Below the pieces are notes generated by a model. It did no database searches and was not told where the DNA came from. It saw nothing but the letters and a program-made list of their open reading frames with translations. This document shows, one piece after another, positions 16,255 through 23,479 of a DNA stretch of 35,632 nt. The position numbers were made by a program, and so were the translations under genes. Each line of letters opens with the position of its first letter. Positions within the stretch are counted from its first letter, which is position 1. The stretch covers positions 1-35,632 of the forward strand of contig JAUHXL010000019.1 of NCBI GenBank assembly GCA_030426945.1, written 5' to 3'. The DNA is from a bacterium. Its GTDB lineage: Bacteria > Myxococcota_A > Bradymonadia > UBA7976 > UBA1532.

Positions 16255-18684
16255 ATGTTCTACTGCCCCGCCTGTCGCCGCCTCACGCCGCAGGGCGCCG
16301 CGTGCGCCGACCGTCGCTGCGCGGGGCGGCCGCGGCCGGTGCCGGCCATCGAGGGCGCGCCCCCGCTACGGTGGGTCGGGCCGCTGTCGCACAGTCGAAG
16401 CAGCTTCGCCGAGGTGTACGGCTACGCCGACGACGATCAGCGCCAGTACGTCGTCAAGGTGATGGATCCGCAGCGCGCGGCGACGCGGCACCTGACCGCG
16501 GACGACGTGCGGCTGGCGTATCGGCGCGAGCGGGACGCGCTGGTCACCCTGCGCGGTCAGCCCCGTATCGTGCAGCTTCGCGGCCATGGCGCGGTGGACG
16601 ACCTGCTGCTGTTGGTGATGGATCGCCTGCCCGACACGCTGGATGCCCTGCTGCGCCGGCAGCCCTCGGGTATCAGCCTTCAGGTCGCGCTTCGCATCGC
16701 GGCCGACCTGGCCGATGCGCTGGCGTACGCGCATCACCGCGACGTGCTGCACCGGGACGTGAAGCCGGACAACGTGGGGCTGGACGCGATGGGTCGAGCG
16801 GTGCTGTTCGACTTCAGCATCGCCGGCCTGCCGCAGGCGCCCAGCACGCTGACCTTCGACCGCGTGGGCAGCCTGCTGTTCGGCGCGCCCGAGCAGCTTC
16901 TCCGCGAGCCGACCGGAGCCTTCACCGATATTTACGGTTGGGCGGCAGTGGCCTATCGGCTGGTGGCTGGCCACGGACACCGCACGGCCGACCTGCCGAG
17001 CGAGGCCGATGACGCAGGGCGGCGCGCCGCGCTGGCGCAGCCGCCCCGCGAACTGCCGGCCGACCCCGAGCGCCCGGCGGAGTTCGAGACGCTGCTGCGG
17101 CGCTGTCTTCGTTTCCAGCCCCAGCGGCGGCCGCAAGAGGTGGCGCTGGTCCAGCAGCAGATGGAGGGCATCGTACGCTGGGTGCAGACGGGTTGCGGCG
17201 ACATCGGCAAGCAGGTGGACGACGCCGCGGCGCAGGTCGAGGCGCACCGGCGCGCCGTCGAGGCGCTCGAGTCGCGGCGGCAGGCCGCGCAGAGCGGCAT
17301 CGCGGACCTCGAGGGTCGCGTCGAGGCGCTGCGTGCGCAGAAACGGGACGCCGAGGCGGCGAGCGCCGCGGCGCAGGCCGAGGCGCAGACGCAGCAGGCG
17401 CGGGCCGCGAGCGCACGGCGGGCCGCACGGAGCGCGCAGCGGGCGGCGACGGTGGGGGCGGCACGGCGGTGGCTGCCGTGGGCGGTGGCGGCGGCGTTGG
17501 GCGTGTTGGGCGTCGTGGCGGGCCGCTGGACCGCGTCGCCAGACGGCGCGGGCGCGGTGGCCGCGCCGGCGGCGGTGGAGGACGGGCGCCAGGGCGATTC
17601 GCACGGGGAGGAGCGAGGCAGCCCGAGCGGGATGCATGGGGGTGACCCGCAGGCACGCGGCAGGCTCGACGGCCGCCTGGGCCCTGCGCTCGCCCACACG
17701 GACGGCGGCCTGGGGCGCTCGCTCGGCAGTCTGGACGACCGCCTGGCGCCGTTAGCCGACGCAGGTGCTCGGCCTGCGCCGGAGCCGGCCGCCCCCGCGC
17801 CCGGCGCCGAGGTCTTCCCGGCGACGGCGCACCGCTCGGCGCTGGTGTACATCCCGGGCACGGGCCCCGGGGGCTACCTGATGGGCAGCCCGAAGGACGA
17901 GGACGGCCACCAAGACGACGAGACGCAGCACCGGGTGGTGTTGAGCCCCTTCCTGCTGACGGCGACGCCCATCACGCAGGGCGAGTTCGCGGCGCTGACC
18001 GGCCAGCGCCCGTCGTATTTCGAGGGCGCCGACGCGCTGCCGGTGGAGCGGGTGAGCTGGTACGACGCGGTGGCGTACGCGAACGCGCTGTCGGCGAAGG
18101 AGGGGCTCGAGCCCTGTTACGACGTGAAGAATCCGAAGGGCACCCCCTTCGGCGGCCTCGCCAAGGGCAACATCTGGGACAAAGGCGACTACGAGGCCGA
18201 GGTGACCCCCATCCTGGACCGCGCCCGTCGTTGGCGCTGTACGGGCTATCGTCTGCCGACGGAGTCGGAGTGGGAGTGGGCGGCCCGGGGCGGGACGACC
18301 ACGCGCTACTGGAAGGGCGACGCCGAGTCCGACCTGGCGGCGGTGGGCTGGTACGCCGGCAACAGCGGCAGCAAGACGCGCCCGGTGGCCGCCAAGGGCA
18401 CAGGCGCCCGCAACCCCTTCGGCCTGTACGACGTGCACGGCAACGTCTGGGAGTGGTGCCACGACCGCTACGACAGCACCTACCCCACCGCCAAGCAGAC
18501 CGACCCCCTGGGCCCCGACGGCGGCCAGGGCGCGAACCGCGTGGTGCGCGGTGGCTCGTGGGGCGACACCGCGTCGTGGGCGCGGTCCGCGAACCGGGGC
18601 AGGGGGCACCCGGCGTTCCGGAACGGGGTCACCGGGTTCCGCCTCGCTCGCCCCGTCCCCCCGAGCTCGGTCCTCGTCCATTGA
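16255..18684 (+). CDS. DGR target 4: membrane-anchored kinase-like (possible pseudokinase) protein with C-terminal variable FGE/C-type-lectin domain
   Basis: 809 residues from the ATG at 16255, placed by the zinc ribbon (C4, C7, C17, C22). The kinase-like domain is altered at two key places: the glycine loop reads SHSRSSFAEVYG, without GxGxxG, and DFG is DFS (186-188). The lysine (VVKVMD), HRD (166-168) and the metal-binding Asp remain, so activity may be reduced or absent. The region after the kinase (VQQQMEGIVRWVQTG) resembles target 2. From the coiled coil through the membrane helix (about 407-427), linker and FGE-like domain (about 516-808) it is almost the same as target 3. The gene is therefore a mosaic. 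It ends in VR4 and precedes the DGR cassette on the same strand. Confidence 0.88.
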   Translation: MFYCPACRRLTPQGAACADRRCAGRPRPVPAIEGAPPLRWVGPLSHSRSSFAEVYGYADDDQRQYVVKVMDPQRAATRHLTADDVRLAYRRERDALVTLRGQPRIVQLRGHGAVDDLLLLVMDRLPDTLDALLRRQPSGISLQVALRIAADLADALAYAHHRDVLHRDVKPDNVGLDAMGRAVLFDFSIAGLPQAPSTLTFDRVGSLLFGAPEQLLREPTGAFTDIYGWAAVAYRLVAGHGHRTADLPSEADDAGRRAALAQPPRELPADPERPAEFETLLRRCLRFQPQRRPQEVALVQQQMEGIVRWVQTGCGDIGKQVDDAAAQVEAHRRAVEALESRRQAAQSGIADLEGRVEALRAQKRDAEAASAAAQAEAQTQQARAASARRAARSAQRAATVGAARRWLPWAVAAALGVLGVVAGRWTASPDGAGAVAAPAAVEDGRQGDSHGEERGSPSGMHGGDPQARGRLDGRLGPALAHTDGGLGRSLGSLDDRLAPLADAGARPAPEPAAPAPGAEVFPATAHRSALVYIPGTGPGGYLMGSPKDEDGHQDDETQHRVVLSPFLLTATPITQGEFAALTGQRPSYFEGADALPVERVSWYDAVAYANALSAKEGLEPCYDVKNPKGTPFGGLAKGNIWDKGDYEAEVTPILDRARRWRCTGYRLPTESEWEWAARGGTTTRYWKGDAESDLAAVGWYAGNSGSKTRPVAAKGTGARNPFGLYDVHGNVWEWCHDRYDSTYPTAKQTDPLGPDGGQGANRVVRGGSWGDTASWARSANRGRGHPAFRNGVTGFRLARPVPPSSVLVH
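18528..18666 (+). other. DGR variable repeat VR4 (closest to the template)
   Basis: 139 bp, gap-free against the TR and with the fewest mismatches: 17, of which 14 are at template adenines (for example AACAAC to GGCGAC, AACAGGAAC to AACGGGGTC). The non-adenine differences are only TR T20018, TR T20042 and the C/T in the C-rich tract. This VR lies about 1.3 kb upstream of the TR. It gives the clearest adenine-mutagenesis signature in the window. Confidence 0.95.
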
Positions 18685-19067
18685 TCATAGTGATACACCC
18701 CGCAACCGGACACGTGGCCGCCTACGCGGCCACTTTGGCCGCCGTTCGGCCACATCTGGCCACTTTGGTGTCCGATCTGGCCGCCTACCCGGACACGAAG
18801 TGGCCACCTTCCGGCCACGTCGTCGCGCGCCTCCGCACCCTCCCCTGAACGGGCCCCATCGAAGCGGCACCGAGCGGGCCTGCAGGCCGGTCCCGCGGCC
18901 AGACTGGCCACTGACCGGCCACGGCTGGCCGGCCACGAGGCCAAGCCGACCGGAAGCGCGCCCACACGCGCCGCCGCTGCTCCAGTAAGTTCATCGCCCG
19001 CCCGCCGCAAAGCCGCTCGGCGACTGTCGTCCGTGCACCGCCAGCTTCGGCAGAGGAACCATCCGCC
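18667..19067. repeat. Post-VR4 block: hairpin and helically phased GGCC array
   Basis: A perfect 8-bp hairpin GTGGCCGC-CTAC-GCGGCCAC lies at 18714-18733. GG(C/A/T) motifs start at about 18716, 18728, 18737, 18748, 18758, 18767, 18779, 18790, 18802 and 18813, an average step of about 10.8 bp. Further GGCC motifs follow at about 18890-18945. The region then leads into the HTH gene, whose ribosome-binding site (AGAGGA) lies about 10 nt before its ATG. No other gene is seen. Confidence 0.7.
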
Positions 19068-19601
19068 ATGGATCTCACCATCCCCGAGGTCGCCGTCGTC
19101 CTGGGCCGGAGCCCGCGGACCGTGCGGCGGCAGTTGAAGTCGGGCGAACTGCGCGGCCGCAAGCAGGGCGGCCACTGGATCGTCGCGCGCCGCGACCTTC
19201 CACTGACGCCGGCTCAGCGCAGGGACCTGCAGGCCAAGGCGGACGCCATCCGCGGCACGGTGGAGTCGGCGCTACCCCCGGCGGTCCGCCATGGCACGGC
19301 GCGGGCGTTGCGCGAACTGGACGTCTTCGAGCACGCCGCGCGCGCGCTGGCCACCCTCGACGGCGCGCCCGCCGCCCTGCTGCGCGACGCGATGATGTGC
19401 CTGGCCGAGGCCCACTTCGAGTTCGACGCCCCGCGCAAGGTGACCCGCCTGCGCGACACCCGGGCGTTGGTCGCGCGCGCCATCGCCACGCTCGAGATCG
19501 ATGCCGCCACGGACGCCGCGGACGCGCTGGTCGACGGTGTCCTGCCCCGGCTCGCTGGCCTCACGCGGTGGGCCGAAGGGCTGGAGCGCACCGCGGCATG
19601 A
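19068..19601 (+). CDS. HTH (excisionase/MerR-like) protein of the DGR cassette
   Basis: 177 residues. Residues 2-45 form an excisionase-type helix-turn-helix (LTIPEVAVVLGRSPRTVRRQ, then LRGRKQGGHWIVARRDL). The remaining ~130 residues are helical and unrecognised. The stop overlaps the avd start (ATGA at 19598-19601), so the two are translationally coupled. The upstream ribosome-binding site AGAGGA supports the ATG at 19068. A decayed copy lies at 2723. I infer a DNA-binding cassette regulator, perhaps acting on the GGCC arrays behind the VRs; direct evidence for that is lacking. Confidence 0.8.
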   Translation: MDLTIPEVAVVLGRSPRTVRRQLKSGELRGRKQGGHWIVARRDLPLTPAQRRDLQAKADAIRGTVESALPPAVRHGTARALRELDVFEHAARALATLDGAPAALLRDAMMCLAEAHFEFDAPRKVTRLRDTRALVARAIATLEIDAATDAADALVDGVLPRLAGLTRWAEGLERTAA

Positions 19602-19981
19602 GCCGCGCGGCTCCCATCGTGCTCGCCGCGCGGGCGCTCGCCGTCGACTGGGTGCGCCAGGTACGCGATTGGCCGGTCGGCGCTCAGCGTCTGGTCGGCG
19701 AGCCGCTGGTCGCAGCCGCGCTCGATCTGCTGGTGCACGTCGAGCGCGCCGCCTGGGCGCCGGCGCGGCGCGGTGAGGTGCTGGCCGAGGCCGACGCGGC
19801 GCTCGTGCGGTTGCGCGCGCTGGGGGCCGTCGCCGCCGAACTGGCGCTGCCGACCGCGGCGGCCCGCCTCGACCTGGCCGCCGCGGCGGACGCGCTCGGC
19901 CGGATGCTGGGCGGCTGGCTTCAGGCCGTCCGGCGCAACGCGAAGAAGCAGGGGCCAAGCCCCAGGGCGCGAACCGCGTGA
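19598..19981 (+). CDS. avd: DGR accessory protein Avd (four-helix bundle)
   Basis: 127 residues, almost entirely helical and Ala/Arg/Leu-rich. Its C-terminal LGRMLGGWLQ matches the conserved LGRMLGGW-type ending of DGR accessory proteins, and size and gene position (just before the TR, upstream of the RT) fit. In known DGRs Avd is a basic pentameric bundle that binds the RT and the template RNA and is needed for cDNA synthesis. The ATG overlaps the HTH stop. The last ~17 bp of the gene overlap the 5' end of the TR, as seen in other DGRs. Unlike the RT, this reading frame is intact. Confidence 0.85.
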   Translation: MSRAAPIVLAARALAVDWVRQVRDWPVGAQRLVGEPLVAAALDLLVHVERAAWAPARRGEVLAEADAALVRLRALGAVAAELALPTAAARLDLAAAADALGRMLGGWLQAVRRNAKKQGPSPRARTA

Positions 19982-20103
19982 TGCGCGGTGGCTCGTGGAA
20001 CAACACCGCGTCGAGGGTGCGGTCCGCGAACCGGAACAGGATGCACCCGGCGAACCGGAACAGGAACACCAGGTTCCGCCTCGCTCGCCCCGCCCCCCCG
20101 AGC
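19965..20103 (+). other. DGR template repeat (TR)
   Basis: This 139-bp segment matches all five VRs end to end without gaps. It is noncoding here but reads in register as the FGE-like C-terminus, MRGGSWNNTASRVRSANR..., with AAC codons at the variable positions. AAC is typical of DGR templates because adenine randomisation there cannot give stop codons. The 5' end overlaps avd; the 3' end is the C-rich homing region, after which homology to the VRs stops exactly at CGAGC. Two T bases (20018, 20042) differ from all five VRs, and A20071 is G in all five, so the template has changed since the last homing or those positions are under selection. Confidence 0.93.
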
Positions 20104-20362
20104 CCGCGGCCGACCCGGTCGGCACCGAGCAGGCTTCACCCCGACGGCAGGTCCGCCCTGCCGAACCCCGCCGCCCCGTCACCGGCTGCGCGCCGGCCCG
20201 GGGCGGCCCCTCTCTCACCGTGGCGCTCGGTCGTCCTCCTGCCGCGGTGCCCGCGGCCGACCCGGTCGGCACCGAGCAGGCTTCACCCCAGCGGCGGACA
20301 TCGTCCGCCGAACCCTGCCGCCCCGTCACCGGCCCCGCGCCGGCCCGGGGCGGCCCCTCTCT
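20103..20362 (+). repeat. Tandemly duplicated spacer between TR and RT (147-bp period)
   Basis: A ~113-bp segment beginning exactly at the TR end (20103-20215) recurs at 20250-20362, so the period is 147 bp. Both copies start with CCCGCGGCCGACCCGGTCGG and end with GGCCCGGGGCGGCCCCTCTCT. They differ in an 18-nt middle piece and a few single bases. In the BPP-1 DGR the spacer just 3' of the TR binds the RT-Avd complex and primes cDNA synthesis, so this may be a duplicated spacer RNA element. The segment is very GC-rich and should fold strongly. No gene is supported here. Confidence 0.8.
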
Positions 20363-20384
20363 GCCCCCTGCCGCGGGCGCGGTG

Positions 20385-21374
20385 ATGGCGCGCCGCGACG
20401 CCTTCGCCGAGCTGACCGCGCCGGCCAATCTGCTCGACGCGGTCACCCGCACGGGCGGGGCAAGCGGCGCCGGCCGGCCGTCGCCACCTTCCTGCTGCGC
20501 GCGGACGTCGAGGTGGCGGCCCTGCGCGCCGAGCTGCTCGACGATCGGTGGCGCCCGCAGCCCCTGCAGGTGTTGCGCGTGCGCGATCCCAAGCCGCGCA
20601 TCATCGCGCGGCCCACCGTGCGCGACCGGGTGCTGCACACCGCGCTGGTCCAGGTCCTCGCGCCGCGCTTCGAGGCCACGCTGATGCCCGAGGACTTCGC
20701 CTGCCGCGTGGGCCAGGGCACGCACCGCGAGCTCCTGCGACTACGGGGGTCGCTGGGCCGCCACCGCTTCGCACTGCACCTGGACGTGCGCGCCTTCTTC
20801 CCAGCGTCGATCCGGTGCGTCTGCGGGCCCTGGTGGCGGCCCGCGTGCCGGACGCGCGGCTGCTGGCGGTGCTCGAGGCGCTGCTCGCGCAGGGGCCGCC
20901 CCTGTACCTGCGCCCCGACGTCGGCGGTTCGCCCGCCTGACGCCAGACTGGCCCCCCGCCGGTCGCGAGGTGCCGATGGGCACCGCGGTCAGCCAGTACC
21001 TTGCCTGCCACGTGTACCTCGGCGCCCTCGATCACTGCGTGAAGCGCCGCCTGCGCGTGCCAGGCTACGTGCGCTACTGCGACGACCTGTTCCTGTTCGG
21101 CGATCACCGAGCCGATCTGCGGGGCTGGCGGAGCCGGGTGGCCGAGTGGCTGGCCGAGGAGCGAGGGCTGCGCCTGAAGCACCCGCGCGCGCGGGTGCTG
21201 AGCTGCGCGGGCCACCTCCACGCGGTGGGTCACCGGCTGGCTTGCGACGGGCAGCAGGTCCGGCGCAAGGTGCAGCGGCGGCTGCGGGCGCGCGTGGCCG
21301 AGGCGGCGCCGGGCGCCGACGGCCCCGACGTCGCGCGCTCGCTCGCCAGCCGGGTGGGTGTGCTCACCGGGTAG
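20385..21374 (+). pseudogene. DGR-type reverse transcriptase, broken by three frameshifts
   Basis: Read across three frames the sequence gives one full DGR RT: FAELTAPANLLDAVTRTG, then GKRRRPAVATFLLRADVEV, RDPKPRIIARPTVRDRVLH, HLDVRAFFP followed by SVDPVRLRALVAARVPD, the DGR-diagnostic MGTAVSQYLA, the catalytic YCDD (21075-21086), and GHRLACDGQQVRRKV to the TAG at 21372. Frame changes occur near 20455, 20812 (a C missing in TTCTTCCCAGCG) and 20928. Each is consistent with one lost base. The longest open pieces cannot make an enzyme. Neighbouring long genes, including a 6.3-kb one, are intact, which favours real decay over poor sequence, but homopolymer errors cannot be excluded. It ends 6 bp before the convergent kinase stop. 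Confidence 0.85.
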
Positions 21375-21380
21375 GCGGCG

Positions 21381-23201
21381 TCACTCCCAGATCTCGATGA
21401 CCTCGGTGGTGGGGGCCGGCGCGCCGGCGCGCCAGATGCCGACGCGGGCCCGGCCGGGGTGCTTCGCATCGTCTGGCAGCTTCGCGCGGGTGAAGCAAGC
21501 GTCGAGGGCGGCCGGATCGTTCAGCGCGGTCGGCTCTTTCTCTGCCTCGTGGGCGCAACTCAGCAGCAGATCGCGCGGCCTCAGCTCCCAGTGGTCGCTG
21601 TCACTCGGGCCGACATAGTCGGTGCGTCCGCCCATGACGATGACCAGCCCGCGCTGGCCGTCGCGTGTCGCGCGGCGCACAGTGATGGGGCTCTTCGCGC
21701 CGCGCAGGGGAAGCGGAAGCGGCGGTAGCTGGACGTCGGCCGGGAGCAGGGCGGCGTCGACCGGGGGGGGCCGTGCCGCGTCGGACACGAGTCCAGCGTC
21801 GAGTGGGGGCGCGACCACCGGAGGGGCGACCGGTCGCCCCGCCGCGACGAGGGCCACCAGCGCCAGGCTCACCAGCGCCAGCACCCCGGTGGCCACCATC
21901 CAGCCGACCGGGCGCGGCGCGCCGCCGCGCACCAGCAGGGCGCGGACCTGCGCCAGCGCGCGGTCGGCCTCGGCCCGGTCGGCCTCGACGCGCTGCAGGG
22001 CCGTGGTGGCCTCCGTCAGCGCCTCGGCCCGCGCGGCCTCGACCTGCTCGAGGGTGGCGGCCGCCTCGTTCAACGCCTCGACCTGCGCGGTTCGCTCGGT
22101 GGCCAACCGGGCGACCTCGTCCCGCTGAGTCCGCGCGCGGGCCTCGGCCGCCTCGGCCGCCGCTTGCGCCTTCGCCGCGCGGGCTTCGGCCTCGGCTCGC
22201 CGTTGTTCGGCCGTCTGCAGCCAGGCGCGCTGCTGCCGGTACGCCGCGAACACGCGTCCGATCTGCGCCTCGTCGGCGAAGGCCTCGAGCGCCTCGAGCA
22301 CGCGCCGGGTGTCCTGCGCGCGGTGCTCCCAGCGGGGCTCGAGGCACCGCATCACCAGCTCGTCGAAGCCCGCCGGGCGATCGGCGCTCGGCGGCAGCGG
22401 CGGCGCGGGCGCCTCGAGGTAGGTCTGTAGGTCGCCGGTGACGGCCTCGGGCCGAAACGGCTCGCCGGTCACGAGGCGGTACAGGATGGCGCCGAGCGAG
22501 AAGAGATCGGTGTATGCGCCGGTGCGCTGCTGGTCCGGATCGACGTGCATCTGCTCCGGCGGCGCGTACATCGGCGTGCCGTCGCCCTTCACCATCGCCG
22601 TTCGGGCCGCCGCCAGCGTCTGCGTCGCGAAGTGCGCCGGCGCCCGCACCGCGGCGAGCCCGAAGTCGAACAGGCGCACCCGATCCTGCGCGTCAAGGCC
22701 GACGTTCGCGGGCTTCAGGTCGCGGTGCAGCACCTGGGGCGTCTTCTCGTGCAGGTAGACCAGCGCCTCGGCGACCTGCACGGCGATGCGCGTCACGCGG
22801 GCGAAGGGCATGGGCGTCCCGCGCAGGGGCAGGGCGGCCTTCAGGGTGCGCTCGACGCGCTCCGTGACCATGAACATCAGCCGGGGGCCCGCGGTGCCCG
22901 CGGCCAGGAAGCGAACCAGACCCGGGTGCGTCGAGTCCCGCAGGATGGCCGCCTCGGTGCGAAAGCCGGACTCGCTGCGCGCGTCACCCTCCGCCGTGAG
23001 GTGAATCACCTTCATCGCCCACCGCGTCCGGTCGGCGACGCGGCGGACGGGGTACACCTTGGCGAAGCTGCCCTCGCCGAGGATGTTCTCCTCCCGCACG
23101 AACCTCGCCAGTTCGGGCACGGCGCGCAGATCACCCGGCGGACACCCGCTCGGACAGGGCGGCGCGTTGGTCGGCGCGCCGCAGTGCAGACAGAACAGCA
23201 T
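21381..23201 (-). CDS. Membrane-anchored zinc-ribbon Ser/Thr kinase (not a DGR target)
   Basis: 606 residues from the ATG at 23201, placed by the zinc ribbon (C4, C7, C16, C20); AAAGG lies just upstream. The kinase domain has LGEGSFAKVYPV, an AMK lysine, VLHRDLKPANVGLD, FDFGLA and YAPPEQ, all canonical. A long Ala/Glu/Arg coiled coil precedes one transmembrane helix (WMVATGVLALVSLALVALVA). The ~130-residue outer part is Pro/Ala-rich, then a small unrecognised domain ending VGIWRAGAPAPTTEVIEIWE. The architecture parallels the DGR targets, but the sensor domain is not FGE-like. It is last in the minus-strand cluster, 278 bp after the previous gene, and so may have its own promoter. Confidence 0.88.
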   Translation of the reverse strand: MLFCLHCGAPTNAPPCPSGCPPGDLRAVPELARFVREENILGEGSFAKVYPVRRVADRTRWAMKVIHLTAEGDARSESGFRTEAAILRDSTHPGLVRFLAAGTAGPRLMFMVTERVERTLKAALPLRGTPMPFARVTRIAVQVAEALVYLHEKTPQVLHRDLKPANVGLDAQDRVRLFDFGLAAVRAPAHFATQTLAAARTAMVKGDGTPMYAPPEQMHVDPDQQRTGAYTDLFSLGAILYRLVTGEPFRPEAVTGDLQTYLEAPAPPLPPSADRPAGFDELVMRCLEPRWEHRAQDTRRVLEALEAFADEAQIGRVFAAYRQQRAWLQTAEQRRAEAEARAAKAQAAAEAAEARARTQRDEVARLATERTAQVEALNEAAATLEQVEAARAEALTEATTALQRVEADRAEADRALAQVRALLVRGGAPRPVGWMVATGVLALVSLALVALVAAGRPVAPPVVAPPLDAGLVSDAARPPPVDAALLPADVQLPPLPLPLRGAKSPITVRRATRDGQRGLVIVMGGRTDYVGPSDSDHWELRPRDLLLSCAHEAEKEPTALNDPAALDACFTRAKLPDDAKHPGRARVGIWRAGAPAPTTEVIEIWE

Positions 23202-23479
23202 GGTCGCCTTTAAGGGCTCTCCGGTGCAGGCGTCGCCCGCGTCGGTCAGCGCCGCCATTGTCGGTCAGGCGGGCCGCCGCGGCAAGCGCGCGCGCCCCGC
23301 GGCCGGGCCGGGCTCCGCGATACTCGACGCGTTGGTCACTTCACCGGATAGACGCGGTTTCTGGGGATCGGCGACACCGTTGGCGGAGGGGGGGTGGCGG
23401 GCGGCCCAACGCAGCCCGTTTGGGATGCTCCTGCCGCAGATTCGCGCTGGCCGCCCGGCGTTGACCCTCCGCCGACAAA
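23202..23479. other. Intergenic region between two minus-strand genes
   Basis: 278 bp. No reading frame, RNA gene or convincing terminator is recognised. It may hold the promoter of the kinase at 21381-23201; only an AAAGG ribosome-binding site near 23208 is seen. Confidence 0.4.

Noticed and set aside
18716-18820. GGCC arrays as a CRISPR array
   Set aside because: The motifs are only 4-6 bp with 5-8 bp between them; there are no long repeats with unique spacers and no cas genes.
20385-21374. RT expressed by programmed frameshifting
   Set aside because: Three separate shifts at sites without a recognisable slippery sequence and stimulator would be needed; decay or sequence error is simpler.
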